A stretch of 64,000 nt of DNA, taken from positions 1 through 64,000 of the forward strand of contig NZ_CP018725.1 in the NCBI RefSeq assembly GCF_001908725.1, given 5' to 3'. How positions within the stretch are numbered: the stretch's first letter is position 1; each line of letters starts with the position of its first letter. Origin of the DNA: Xanthomonas vesicatoria ATCC 35937. Its GTDB lineage: Bacteria; Pseudomonadota; Gammaproteobacteria; Xanthomonadales; Xanthomonadaceae. Shown in pieces: positions 46,101 to 54,457 of the stretch. The notes beneath the pieces are model-generated. The model had not been told where the DNA came from, searched no databases, and was given only the letters and a program-made list of their open reading frames with translations. Made by a program: the position numbers and the translations under genes.

Positions 46101-47128
46101 AGCGAGCGCCGATCCGCCTGCAAGACCCAGCGCGTGAGCAGGAGGGAGAGTCGGTTCGCGTCATGGCCCCAACAACGCCTGAGACAGCAGACCCATTGAT
46201 GGCATCGAAGGCCACGGCGCTTACCACTCCTGAGCAAGAGACCAAGGCACAGCAGTCCCGTCCTTCAGACACCTTGATCGCTGCTCATGGTGCGCCGTTG
46301 CTGCCACCTCAACACCTTGCGCAAGCACACGAGCAGTCCCCAGAAGCCAGTGCTGTGAGTCGCTCCTTCGTGGTGACAGCAGACGCAGAAAATCAACGCA
46401 CTCAATCCACCCCAGCGCAGGATAGTAGCGGCGCAGACCCGGGCGGTGCTCTGTTCTTGGAAGAGACCATGCGCTCGCTGCGCCAGCTGCAACAGGAGAT
46501 TGAGCGGGCTGATCGAGAAGACGAACGCTTCCACCAGGAATGGAAGGAGTATCGCGATCGTGGAGAACCTTATCCCTTCGCTCAAAAGAGGGCGCTAGAC
46601 CAAGAGGGTGGCAGCATCGATGCATTCAGCGCGCACCAACTGGATCGCCGCTCTCCTAGCGAAACGGCTGAGCAAACCAATGTCTTCCCGCCTCAAGCTC
46701 AGGGCTTCGCCGGTCCAGGGGGAAGGGATGCGCCAAACGAGTCCTCGCCGGTTGAGCGGAAATCCATCACGGGCGACCCGGACGTGGACGAAGTGCTCTA
46801 CGCGCTCGACAGCAAGAACGAGCTGGCGATCGAGCAAGCGCTAGATCGGGTGGCCAATAGTGCTGCGACGCAGGCGCTGATCAAAAGAGGCAACGAGTTC
46901 CTGGAGGCGCAGGCTCAGCAGGAGGCCCAGGAGCTTGCCGCCACACGCCAGGCGCTGGGGATGGATGTCTCAGCGGAGGTCAACACCAGCCGTGGGCCGG
47001 TGATGGTGCTGACGCTGCCGGAGTTCGCCAAAGGGCCGATGCAGAGCGGTCCCCAAGGGGATGGAGGGGGCGGTGGTGGTGGTGGAGACGGAGGGGGAGG
47101 AGGCGGTGGTGGTGGAGGCGGTGGTTAG
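43142..47128 (+). CDS. Large toxin-like protein with N-terminal AHH-type nuclease motif
   Basis: A 1,328-residue protein starting with GTG (AAGGAG eight bases before). Residues 8-80 resemble AHH/HNH nucleases: QDHHNIEQQTL (HH pair), FDIHAPENRLFLP and THSGG-type PHSGGPLGAYQYGLLDHL. A hydrophobic glycine/alanine segment (GGWAGGASTAAAIGGSGFVP, near residue 305-335) could cross a membrane, followed by repeats of a WxFNGRxWQRE-like unit. The region from about 730 to 900 is a Gln/Glu/Arg-rich coiled coil, and the end is pure glycine. The toxin lying at the N-terminus rather than the C-terminus is unusual. I see no XVIPCD (type IV secretion) motif; how it leaves the cell is unknown. Confidence 0.65.
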   Translation: MPNYRTLFQDHHNIEQQTLKNSELLDELQRAGKFDIHAPENRLFLPANPAFAQTMGITPHSGGPLGAYQYGLLDHLEDLYASRDGQAMLEGDPAAMDRVVQRVEGLRDTVKVGLINGDLNTNTPVGLSAAQTNQKVQDFFRDIPTYQQTHAQQIEALKSFTEIDHGWGAVTNSESRIVSTLNQIQVSDTAIVRGGDIELQRHGLSLAIANAHHDGRVVFSEQGILKVEQTLGEEAAHNLRVPRGQRGAASMEVLLGNASASTLVRSGGLLATGADAVVTARRSAELLEQGNATAAQSEVTHALARNVGGWAGGASTAAAIGGSGFVPAALVVGDALLMSEAFDKGADLLDNRAIYHQTDKAGVEWQFNGRNWQREAAIDRAQEGRRTLGEQPVVASYEKSQELGALANAKAVELALCKAPPPQDPFNLPARASDQVGLDNQNWHRNPESQAWERQVKTAVFGANDRGSYEHQTASPERARQLNQEALGRIESNIATGREAIAAAYLENHAAQRAQAYGVEVPAAVESVLAKQGHVQGHDGQVYQRNESGQWAGKDGVASGNLAMELELTDRLRQPSIERSQETLAAIQALPAPTAAQMEHNELLHRYRAAGVDLNVNPQTQQAVELASQRTIDANGITGPTMQQLQRNELGQYGYDSPIAHLQRGSDGVTRVVAVTSSDEIRQALSEAPGNRREVPSLGRGAEGTADTDTSTSDSSSPQQVLDLHSRMQASIAAQARQEREQQDRVAHEQHVAQVREHIQQAQPEREEQAQSEQAVQAQAVLEGQRQAEQQREQEEREQQERMAQTSQQRELQEREERDVEQRQAQERQADNQQREQQDRQAQEARQVEVQESQARQAQQHASQQADPQPHAPNAALAQQTTRPQLQQEDARQQPEVQNQQTGEQLAHNPPDPPKQTPGPDDAQLRQAQEAERAFEPQSLQSRDTARIQVPPSEDRESGNPPLQSAQADAVSPALYHQVQTQQAEMERAPIRLQDPAREQEGESVRVMAPTTPETADPLMASKATALTTPEQETKAQQSRPSDTLIAAHGAPLLPPQHLAQAHEQSPEASAVSRSFVVTADAENQRTQSTPAQDSSGADPGGALFLEETMRSLRQLQQEIERADREDERFHQEWKEYRDRGEPYPFAQKRALDQEGGSIDAFSAHQLDRRSPSETAEQTNVFPPQAQGFAGPGGRDAPNESSPVERKSITGDPDVDEVLYALDSKNELAIEQALDRVANSAATQALIKRGNEFLEAQAQQEAQELAATRQALGMDVSAEVNTSRGPVMVLTLPEFAKGPMQSGPQGDGGGGGGGGDGGGGGGGGGGGG

Positions 47129-47168
47129 TCAAAATCTCTTCTGGGATCAACCGAGTTGAGGAGACCTC

Positions 47169-47822
47169 ATGGACAGGCAAGACGCTACCGCAATGGCGGA
47201 AATGATGGTGATGTTGAACGCATCGAACGCGTCGTTGCAGGAGACCGTCAAGGTGCTGACGACCCTGGTGGCATCCATGCAGCAGCGCGAACAACGGCTG
47301 CGCGATGTGGTCGCCGAGCAACTTCAGGTGCTGCAACGCGCGGCCAGCAGCGCCGATGTCAAGGTCAACCGGGTGCTTGAGAATGCATTGCCGAGGCTGA
47401 CGCAGCTGACCAATCAGGCATTGACGCAGACGCTGGAACCGGCCGCCAAGCGGTTCAACAAAGAGATGGTCCATGCAGACGAGACATTGCAGCAAGCCAC
47501 GCGGCGTTACGCGCATGCCCAGCAGTCCCTGGAAACACGGATCACGCGGCGCATGTGGATCGCATCGGCCACGATGCTTCTGGCAGGCGTCTTGGGCCTG
47601 GGTGCGGTGGCTTACTCGGTTCCCATCATCAAGGAAAAGCGTGCCGAACTTGCACAGCTGCAGACATCCATCGATTACCTGGATCGCGTTCGGCGTGCCG
47701 ATCTGGCACCCTGTGGAGAAGACAGGCTCTGTGCCACCTTCGAGAAAAACGGGCCGCGTTACGGCAACCAGAGGCAATACAGAGCGATCAATCTGCGCAC
47801 TGCGTCGGCGTCTGAGCAGTGA
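47169..47822 (+). CDS. Coiled-coil single-pass membrane protein
   Basis: A 217-residue protein: a long helical N-terminal part (residues 1-125), one membrane helix (residues 130-152, WIASATMLLAGVLGLGAVAY), then a periplasmic tail with a cysteine pair (APCGEDRLCATFEKNGPRYG). It lies 40 bases after the large toxin-like gene on the same strand. Plasmid relaxase-accessory proteins can look like this, but no relaxase is present here. It might help export or anchor the large protein; that is inference from position. Confidence 0.6.
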   Translation: MDRQDATAMAEMMVMLNASNASLQETVKVLTTLVASMQQREQRLRDVVAEQLQVLQRAASSADVKVNRVLENALPRLTQLTNQALTQTLEPAAKRFNKEMVHADETLQQATRRYAHAQQSLETRITRRMWIASATMLLAGVLGLGAVAYSVPIIKEKRAELAQLQTSIDYLDRVRRADLAPCGEDRLCATFEKNGPRYGNQRQYRAINLRTASASEQ

Positions 47823-47942
47823 TGCCTGCTGACCGATTCGCTCAGCGGAGCGTTCCATCGCCATCGCCAGTGCGATGTCAGGATGTTGAGGGACAAGTCT
47901 GCGATCATGGTTTGCAGAGACACTTTTTGAGGAGGTGGCTGG

Positions 47943-48593
47943 ATGACCAATGTCAGCACGGCGGAAAGCTTCGAAGAGGGGTTTTTTCGAGCAGCGCTTG
48001 AAGTCATCGCCAAGCGCGATGAGCGCAATGCCATCATCGCCAGCCGTGATTTCGACGGCCTGAGGCAAAGACTTGACCGCTCAGCGAGCACGACGCGTTT
48101 CACGCAGCCGATGGCCGAGTTCTACCTCGGTATCCCGAGACGCCACTTGGACAAGCTCAAACGAGAGCACGGCAATCCCTTTGCAGGGAGCAAAAGCTCG
48201 CCACGATCCATCACCAAAGCCGAGCTTTTGACGTGGTATGCCAAAATCACCAAAGCGCGCGAAAAGGTCCAAGAGCCGATCTCGGGCAGGTTTGGCCGAA
48301 CAGGGAAGGGCATTCCCTTCATTGTGATCCGCGAGTCCTCAGAAAAAATCAAGAGCGTGATCTCGCATGCGGGCATCACGGACCTTGATATGAGTGCGAT
48401 TGAAGAAGCATTCCAGCAGGGAGCAACGATCTTGGCTCTGACCATCGATCAGGTCTTGGCGTTGCCTTGGCAATCAAACTCTGAGAAGAGGCGCTGGCGA
48501 AACGTCTACCGCTCGCATCTGATGGCGGTCCATGATGCCAAGATGGCGTGGCTGGATCGTCAAGAGTTAGACGAAGAAACCAAGCCCGTTTAG
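47943..48593 (+). CDS. Hypothetical protein
   Basis: A 216-residue soluble, basic protein with no domain I recognise. It has an N-terminal helix rich in Arg/Asp (FFRAALEVIAKRDERNAIIA), a central basic part (PRRHLDKLKREHGNPF, RSITKAELLTWYAKITK) that may bind nucleic acid, and a C-terminal helix-rich end (KRRWRNVYRSHLMAVHDAKM). GAGGAGG is 8 bases before the ATG, so translation is well supported. It belongs to the same rightward gene string as the toxin-like protein. Confidence 0.6.
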   Translation: MTNVSTAESFEEGFFRAALEVIAKRDERNAIIASRDFDGLRQRLDRSASTTRFTQPMAEFYLGIPRRHLDKLKREHGNPFAGSKSSPRSITKAELLTWYAKITKAREKVQEPISGRFGRTGKGIPFIVIRESSEKIKSVISHAGITDLDMSAIEEAFQQGATILALTIDQVLALPWQSNSEKRRWRNVYRSHLMAVHDAKMAWLDRQELDEETKPV

Positions 48594-48764
48594 TGCGCCG
48601 GCTGCCTTAGGAAATTGACGGTCTGGTGCATCTAGTCACCAGGGTTGCCGGCGACGGATAAATGGTTGTTCAGCGATCCGGGACGACTTCGTCCTTTAGC
48701 TATCCGGGCCTGATGCATAGATTGCGTTCCGAAGCTTGGCAAGTCGCCAAGCACGGAGAGCAAG

Positions 48765-48998
48765 ATGAAATACACCATCGAGATTAATGCGTATGCCCAA
48801 ATCGTCCACTGGGCAACGATTGAAGCGAGCTCGCCAGAGGAAGCACTCTCCAAATGCGATATCGACGCGATTGCTTACAGCGACTTTGATTTCGACCAAT
48901 GGCAAAGCGCACCTGAGATCCTTCGCATCGAAGATGAAACCGGCTCGCTCATTGCGTGCGACTACGATGACGATGTTCCAGGCATCAATGATCTGTAA
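48765..48998 (+). CDS. Small acidic hypothetical protein
   Basis: A 77-residue very acidic protein ([20 protein letters not shown], ending [14 protein letters not shown]). The N-terminal 30 residues look like a beta-strand pair followed by the helix SPEEALSK, a pattern seen in small island proteins. It starts after GGAGAGCAAG. Its extreme acidity could suit a DNA-mimic or anti-restriction role, but this is speculative. Confidence 0.6.
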   Translation: MKYTIEINAYAQIVHWATIEASSPEEALSKCDIDAIAYSDFDFDQWQSAPEILRIEDETGSLIACDYDDDVPGINDL

Positions 48999-49090
48999 GT
49001 CCCGTTTTGGCCTGTCCAATCGACTGACGCTGTTACGCTGCGATCTTGACGAAAGGCGTGATGGCGTTAAGTTGAAAGGAAGGAGAGAAA

Positions 49091-50158
49091 ATGAATCAGG
49101 AAATTAAAAAGAGTATTAGACAGGCGGTGAAGCAGGGAAGCGAGACGTATGTGACGTCGCTCTGCCAGGCTCAAAGTGATGTCGACGCTGCTACACGCTA
49201 CGCCATTGATGTTGCAATCAGAAGCGAAAAGGAGAGCTTGGTCGATCAATTGGTTCCACTGCTGTCGAAGTCATTTCAGGTCTATCCGCTTGATGTGGCT
49301 GCTAGGGTAGGATCACTGCGAGCGATCGAACAGCTCATGGCGCTTTGCGATGCAGAGGATGACTATGCTCTTGTGCTTGCTGTCAGGCACGGGCACACGG
49401 AGTGCGTCAAACGCCTGCTCAAAGAGTGTAGCCCTCTGCAACATGACTCACTTGCGTTGTATGAGGCCGCGCGCCGTGGTCATGCAGATATCGTCTTTCA
49501 ATTGGTCCTGTTCTCAGATTCCAAGGCACAGGGAAGTCGAGCATTGATTGCCGCATGCAAAGAGGGATATTTGGAGGTGGTCAAGCATCTTTTGCCGTTC
49601 TCATCGAAGATCCAATGTGCGCAGCACGGCTTTCCGGCGGCGGCCGAGAATAACCATGTCGACGTCGTTGATTTCTTGATCGAAGCTGGCCTCCCAGATC
49701 CGGAAGACACCTACACAGCAGGACTTAACGCCGCTGTTGCCAAGGGCCATGAACAACTGGTGCGGACTCTGCTTTGGGCGATCGTCAGAACAGGCCGTGC
49801 GCCGCGCGATTTTGGTCAAGAAGCGCTGCAATTCGCCGCCCGGAATGGGCATGCAGGCATCGTCAAGTCCATCTTGGAGTTTGCGCACAAGACCGCTTAT
49901 CCCGAATTGGCTTTGCACGTTGCACTCGAAAATGGCCATGATGAAGTGGTGGATGTTCTGGTTCGCCGAGTCGACTTAAGCCATGTGCGGGATTTGATCA
50001 GCTACGAAGAGCTTGAAGCCAAGCTTGATGGAGCGATCGCCAGGGTAGACGCAACCGAGCAGCGCAGAGAGCTTCAATCCAACGAGCGCAAAAGGGGGGC
50101 GCAGAGCGATGCGGCAGAGACGGTGACAATGAACTCATCTCGTGGCGTGCGCTTGTAA
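49091..50158 (+). CDS. Ankyrin-repeat protein
   Basis: A 355-residue protein made of about eight degenerate ankyrin repeats, for example ALVLAVRHGHTECVKRLLKE, ALYEAARRGHADIVFQLVLF, ALIAACKEGYLEVVKHLLPF, ALQFAARNGHAGIVKSILEF and ALHVALENGHDEVVDVLVRR. A charged non-repeat tail (EQRRELQSNERKRGAQSD) follows. There is no signal peptide or membrane helix, so it should act in the cytoplasm as a protein-binding scaffold. The ATG is preceded by an excellent Shine-Dalgarno (AAGGAAGGAGA). It ends 54 bases from the convergent membrane-protein gene. Confidence 0.85.
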   Translation: MNQEIKKSIRQAVKQGSETYVTSLCQAQSDVDAATRYAIDVAIRSEKESLVDQLVPLLSKSFQVYPLDVAARVGSLRAIEQLMALCDAEDDYALVLAVRHGHTECVKRLLKECSPLQHDSLALYEAARRGHADIVFQLVLFSDSKAQGSRALIAACKEGYLEVVKHLLPFSSKIQCAQHGFPAAAENNHVDVVDFLIEAGLPDPEDTYTAGLNAAVAKGHEQLVRTLLWAIVRTGRAPRDFGQEALQFAARNGHAGIVKSILEFAHKTAYPELALHVALENGHDEVVDVLVRRVDLSHVRDLISYEELEAKLDGAIARVDATEQRRELQSNERKRGAQSDAAETVTMNSSRGVRL

Positions 50159-50212
50159 GCAGATGTTGCCGAGATAAGACCAGATGTTGCCAGCATCCTC
50201 ACACCTATGCTT

Positions 50213-50944
50213 CTAAGGACCTACTCTTCGTATTTCCCAATCGCCACGCGATAGCGTTCGGACCTGATGGAGATCGATGTCGTAGATGGCGATCAGGTCA
50301 GAACTGCTGGCAATGATGTGGCCTCGGATCTTTCGCTCACCCTTTTCCCAGAGTTCTGAATCTCCTCGCGAGACTGGACCGAGGAGTCGACCCTTTTCTG
50401 CGTTTGCGTCATCTTTACCAGCATGCTCGCCAAGCAAACCCGGCAGGGTCGCCACCAACAGGCCGACGAGAAATAGTGTCAGTGCGAGATAAACCCCCGA
50501 GGCAGCAATGCCGGCCGATGAGGAAATAAGCTTGATCCATGGATGTCGCAGGAAAAATTCCTTAATTCGACCTTCGCCAACTGGTCGAGTGGGTAACCGA
50601 TAGATCAAAACTGCGATCCACACAAAAACAAAGGCTGTTGCTACGGAAAACCAGGGGAACGAGCGAAACATTCCAAGCCCTTGCAGCACGATGGCATAGT
50701 AGCCGCGAACAACCTTCCAGTCGGTCGATTGGGGAAATAGGTCGGCTTGAACGCCCCAGGCTTTGAGATAGCTTGTGTAAGCGACATGCCCGCAGCCGTG
50801 AAGAACGATTCCAGCTAGTGTTGTCACGGCAGCCAGACTACCGACGAAGCGGGTGATGGACCACGACCTCTTGGAAGATGCACTGTTCGCGTCTTCTGGT
50901 GACGGGGTGGAACGCTTCGATCGGACAATTTCGATATGGCGCAT
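50213..50944 (-). CDS. Three-helix membrane protein, copy 2
   Basis: A 243-residue paralogue of the protein at 35975-36706. The first 90 residues (including FVGSLAAVTTLAGIVLHGCG and GVQADLFPQSTDWKVVRGYY) and the last 60 (LWEKGERKIRGHIIASSSDL) are almost the same; the central helices and loop differ. It starts 12 bases after the helicase gene ends, so it is the fourth gene of the TerB-ATPase-helicase operon. Function unknown; a membrane-damaging effector or an anchor are both possible readings. Confidence 0.78.
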   Translation of the reverse strand: MRHIEIVRSKRSTPSPEDANSASSKRSWSITRFVGSLAAVTTLAGIVLHGCGHVAYTSYLKAWGVQADLFPQSTDWKVVRGYYAIVLQGLGMFRSFPWFSVATAFVFVWIAVLIYRLPTRPVGEGRIKEFFLRHPWIKLISSSAGIAASGVYLALTLFLVGLLVATLPGLLGEHAGKDDANAEKGRLLGPVSRGDSELWEKGERKIRGHIIASSSDLIAIYDIDLHQVRTLSRGDWEIRRVGP

Positions 50945-50956
50945 AGTTTTCGTAGA

Positions 50957-53155
50957 TCAACTGCGAGATGGGAAGGAGCTGCGTAGCCAACCCATCGCCT
51001 CATCAAGGTCTAGGTTCGAGCTGGCATAGGACACTTGAAGCAAGTGGGGCGAAAGCAGATTGTCCCACTTTTGGCTAGCCAAATTTTTCGCGCCTGCCAA
51101 TAGCACTTCAATGGACGGGGTTGGTGTAGCGGCAATCGCTCTGAGCGCTGTCTGGATGTTCTCAAGGGCATTCGGACCCCGCGTGATCTCGACCCCCAGG
51201 CGGCTACCCTGCGCTTTGAAGTTCCTGGCATTGAGTAGGCAAGCGATTGCATCGTTGGCCGCATCGCCCAGCCAAGTGAGAAGCAGGATGTCGCTTCCCC
51301 TATCCAGAAAGAATTGATCATCCAAGCCGTGTTGGTGGTAGCTGGTCCGTCCTTCGTCGATGAAGCGCTGCGCACGCGCATCCACAAACGTTGGCGTCAG
51401 TGTTCCCTGATAGATCGCGCGCATCGTCTGACGCACCTTGGTGTGCACGCGTCCGCCGCCGCCGCTGAACAATGGTGGCGCGCCACTCTTGGTGGCAGAC
51501 ACATAGATCGTCTTCTGGGCCTCGTCGATTTGCTCGACAAGCCAAGTGCGTCCACCAAACAAGATACGCTGGCCGGTCGTGAGCATCTGGGAAATGGGCA
51601 GGGTGCCAAGCGGTTTGCCAGCAGCGACAATCCGGAATTCCTCGTCGACCGTGAACGCTGCATAGAACGAGTAGTGGTTGACGATCCGGTCGCCGACAGG
51701 CCCGTGTAGCAAAAGTCCGGATCCGTCTTGGATCAAGATGTCTTGTTGACCCAAATGGCGCAGCAGCTCGACAAACGCATCACGAGACACTTGATTGAAA
51801 GGAGCGCTAGGCGCGCATAGCAACTGAAACGCCTGGGGTGCGGTCAGGCCGCCATACTGTGCGATGACTGAAAGGAGCTGCTGGATGAAGGTGGAAAGAT
51901 GCGCACCTTTGACCACAGGCGGCTCATACCATTTCTCGGTGAGCAGCATGACCACGGCCAAAGTTTGGAAGGTGTCGAGCCTCAGGCGTGTTCGAAGATC
52001 CGCCTGCGAGTCAATGGCATCTTCAATCACATAGCCGCGCAAGATCGCAGCTTCACCTTTGCGTCTTCCGGATCTGCCCATGCGTTGACGAAGACTGGCA
52101 ACGGTAGGGGGCGTGCCAATCTGGGCAACGCTCTTGACCGCTCCGATATCGATGCCGAGTTCCAATGTGTTGGTGCAGACGGCAGTCGCTGGCTGATCCT
52201 TTTGTTTGAGCGCAGCCTCAGTGTCGTAGCGAATTTCTTTGGAAAGACTGCCATGGTGCGGCCAGAACTCGCGCGCCACGCCACCTTTTTCGCAAAGCTC
52301 ATTGAGCAGGTGGGTATAGCGCTCGACCTCACGGCGGCTGTTGGGAAAGACCAGATTGTTGCTGCCGCGAAGGGTTTTGAACAAGTGCTCGGCCACAGCC
52401 AATGGTGCTAGTTCTTGCTTCTCCTTCTTGTCATCAGCTTCGCCCTTTTGAGGAACAGGTTCTTCAAAGCCTTTGATGATAAGGAGAAGTTCTGACGCAT
52501 CGGAAGGGGCGTCTACAATCGCGGCGGTGCCCGCTGGACGCAGAAAGCGCGCCGCAGCCTGCATGTCACCGAGTGTTGCCGACAGCCCGATGCGAGGCAC
52601 TTTGCGACCAACGACGGTATCGATCCTGTGTAGCAAGGATTGAAGTTGTTTGCCGCGCTCACTGCCGATGAAGGCATGCAGCTCGTCGATCACAAAGTAA
52701 GCCAGGTGCTTGAAGATGCCGGCAATCGAGGTGCCTCGGTTGCACAGCATTGCTTCTAGCGACTCTGGCGTGATTAGAACGACGCCATGTGGTTTCCTGA
52801 AGAAGCGCTGTTTGCTTGTGCTGCTGATGTCCCCATGCCACGGCCACACCGGAATTTCGAGGTCTTCGCACAGTCGCTCCAATCGACCGAATTGATCATT
52901 GATCAAGGCCTTCAAGGGGCTGATGTAAACGATCAAACCTGCTGGGGTTTGCTGTTCAAGATAGGTCAGCGCTGGAAGGAAGGCCGCTTCCGTCTTGCCC
53001 GAGGCGGTGCTAGCGGCAACGATCACATCTTGATCGGCAGGCAGGATCAGTGGGATGGCCATTTCCTGGACATCTCGCAGGGCTTCCCATTGCTCTGCCC
53101 ACAAGTAGCGCTGGATGCCTGGCGAAAGAAGAGAGAACGCGCTTGACTGGCTCAT
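50957..53155 (-). CDS. Lhr/BrxHI-like DEAD/DEAH helicase
   Basis: A 732-residue superfamily 2 helicase. Motifs: AASTASGKTEA (Walker A, residues 48-58), ISPLKALINDQ (Ia), VIDELHAF (II, DELH), GLSATLG (III), NTLELGIDIG (V) and QRMGRSGRRKGE (VI), then a winged-helix and Lhr-like C-terminus. It resembles the BrxHI helicase of type 2 BREX and other Lhr-type enzymes that unwind DNA or RNA-DNA hybrids. It begins three bases after the ATPase gene ends. No BREX methylase, phosphatase or PglW/Y is present nearby, so this is a separate module. Confidence 0.88.
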   Translation of the reverse strand: MSQSSAFSLLSPGIQRYLWAEQWEALRDVQEMAIPLILPADQDVIVAASTASGKTEAAFLPALTYLEQQTPAGLIVYISPLKALINDQFGRLERLCEDLEIPVWPWHGDISSTSKQRFFRKPHGVVLITPESLEAMLCNRGTSIAGIFKHLAYFVIDELHAFIGSERGKQLQSLLHRIDTVVGRKVPRIGLSATLGDMQAAARFLRPAGTAAIVDAPSDASELLLIIKGFEEPVPQKGEADDKKEKQELAPLAVAEHLFKTLRGSNNLVFPNSRREVERYTHLLNELCEKGGVAREFWPHHGSLSKEIRYDTEAALKQKDQPATAVCTNTLELGIDIGAVKSVAQIGTPPTVASLRQRMGRSGRRKGEAAILRGYVIEDAIDSQADLRTRLRLDTFQTLAVVMLLTEKWYEPPVVKGAHLSTFIQQLLSVIAQYGGLTAPQAFQLLCAPSAPFNQVSRDAFVELLRHLGQQDILIQDGSGLLLHGPVGDRIVNHYSFYAAFTVDEEFRIVAAGKPLGTLPISQMLTTGQRILFGGRTWLVEQIDEAQKTIYVSATKSGAPPLFSGGGGRVHTKVRQTMRAIYQGTLTPTFVDARAQRFIDEGRTSYHQHGLDDQFFLDRGSDILLLTWLGDAANDAIACLLNARNFKAQGSRLGVEITRGPNALENIQTALRAIAATPTPSIEVLLAGAKNLASQKWDNLLSPHLLQVSYASSNLDLDEAMGWLRSSFPSRS

Positions 53156-53158
53156 CGA

Positions 53159-54457
53159 TTAGAGTTTGAACGAAGCCAGTTCGTCATCCGCTTGGACCGT
53201 TAGATCTTCGTCGCCGCCATGGTCTTCCTTGACTTCTACCTCCCCGATCAAGGTTTGCCAAGCCGTGCCGGGATTTTGCTCCAAGACCGCCAAGAGATTG
53301 ATGAACGCAGTAATCGTGGTGCGAGGCGTGCGGAAGAAGCTGTCACCAATCCGATTGGCGCAGTGCTCCATGAATTGCTGGATCGCTTCGTCAGGCAGCA
53401 AGTACTTATCTGTATCACCACCTGCGTAAACGTGGCGGATCTTGGTCAAAAGCACATAGAAGTCTTCCGCAGTGAGGCTCGAAAGGCGCACGACAGGTCC
53501 AGAGAAGTCGACCAGCCCTTCTTTGGAAAAGGTGTTTTGGGCCAAGCGGCTTTGGAGGGCTTGGTAGCTGTAAACGCCGCGACGGGGATCCATCAGGAAT
53601 TCCGGCGTGCCACCCAGCACGAAGCCAAGACCGACCGCAGTGCCTTGGAAGGAGTCATTGAGCATGCGCAAGATCTGCTCGTAGTTCGAGTTGCGTGCCT
53701 GGGCGTTGGCAAGCTTGTAGAGATTAACGAGCTCGTCCAGGCAAACCAGAAGCCCGCTAAAGCCGGCCAGTCGCACGAAGCGTCCCATCAGTTTGAGCTG
53801 ATCGTAGACCGAGGCATCATCAACAATCGAGCGGACACCAAGCGCAGCTTTCGCGTCGGTCTTGGTGGAGAACTCGCCGCGCAGCCAGCGAATGGCATCT
53901 GATTTGAGTTGCTCGTTACCTTCTTCAAAGCCCTTGCAGTAGGCCGCAATGACGTCAGCGAAGTCATAGCCGTTAACGAGTTCCGTCAGCTGTTCAAGCT
54001 TGGTGCGGATGACTTGCTCGGTGGGAACATCCTTTGCTTTGGCTTCGGTCTTGGCGGTCGCGATGAATTTCTCAACGACTCCTGGCAGCGCGCCACCGTC
54101 CGGCTTGGTGCGCGTGGCCAAGTTGCGCATCAGCTCTGCATAAAGCGAACGGGCTTGGCCACCGGAGGCATGCAAACGCCGATCGGGATTGAGGTCAGCG
54201 CTTGCCACGACGAGCTTGCGCTCCATGGCAATGGCGCGCACCAGGTTGAGGAAAAAGGTCTTGCCTGCACCGTATTCGCCAACGACCAGTCGGAACGAGG
54301 AGCCGCCATCGGCCAAGCGATCAATGTCGCTGACCAGCGTTTCGACTTCGCGAATGCGCCCGACCTGGATCAGGTGCTGACCAGCACGAGGCACGACACC
54401 TGCACGCAATGACTGGATGACCGCATCGCGATCCTTGGCACGAATAGGGTTGCTCAT
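53159..54457 (-). CDS. BrxD-like (DUF2791) P-loop ATPase
   Basis: A 432-residue ATPase with Walker A GEYGAGKTFF (residues 60-69) and a Walker B-like LLVCLDELVNLYK. The N-terminal RAKDRDAVIQSLRAGVVPRA and VGRIREVETLVSDIDRL are typical of BREX BrxD / DUF2791 proteins, as is the FRTPRTTITAFINLL end. It overlaps the TerB gene by four bases (ATGA) and precedes the helicase by three. It probably loads or powers the helicase on DNA. Outside BREX, such ATPases accompany TerB-domain proteins in Ter-dependent DNA-processing clusters. Confidence 0.88.
   Translation of the reverse strand: MSNPIRAKDRDAVIQSLRAGVVPRAGQHLIQVGRIREVETLVSDIDRLADGGSSFRLVVGEYGAGKTFFLNLVRAIAMERKLVVASADLNPDRRLHASGGQARSLYAELMRNLATRTKPDGGALPGVVEKFIATAKTEAKAKDVPTEQVIRTKLEQLTELVNGYDFADVIAAYCKGFEEGNEQLKSDAIRWLRGEFSTKTDAKAALGVRSIVDDASVYDQLKLMGRFVRLAGFSGLLVCLDELVNLYKLANAQARNSNYEQILRMLNDSFQGTAVGLGFVLGGTPEFLMDPRRGVYSYQALQSRLAQNTFSKEGLVDFSGPVVRLSSLTAEDFYVLLTKIRHVYAGGDTDKYLLPDEAIQQFMEHCANRIGDSFFRTPRTTITAFINLLAVLEQNPGTAWQTLIGEVEVKEDHGGDEDLTVQADDELASFKL

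Noticed and set aside
47040..47125. Glycine-codon tract as a DNA repeat array
   Set aside because: It is an irregular GGN run encoding a polyglycine tail with no defined repeat unit; it is part of the coding sequence.
43142..47128. Relaxase or X-Tfe type IV effector (XVIPCD) identity for the large protein
   Set aside because: No relaxase HxDxxxHxH or catalytic tyrosine pattern was seen, and the C-terminus is polyglycine rather than an XVIPCD.
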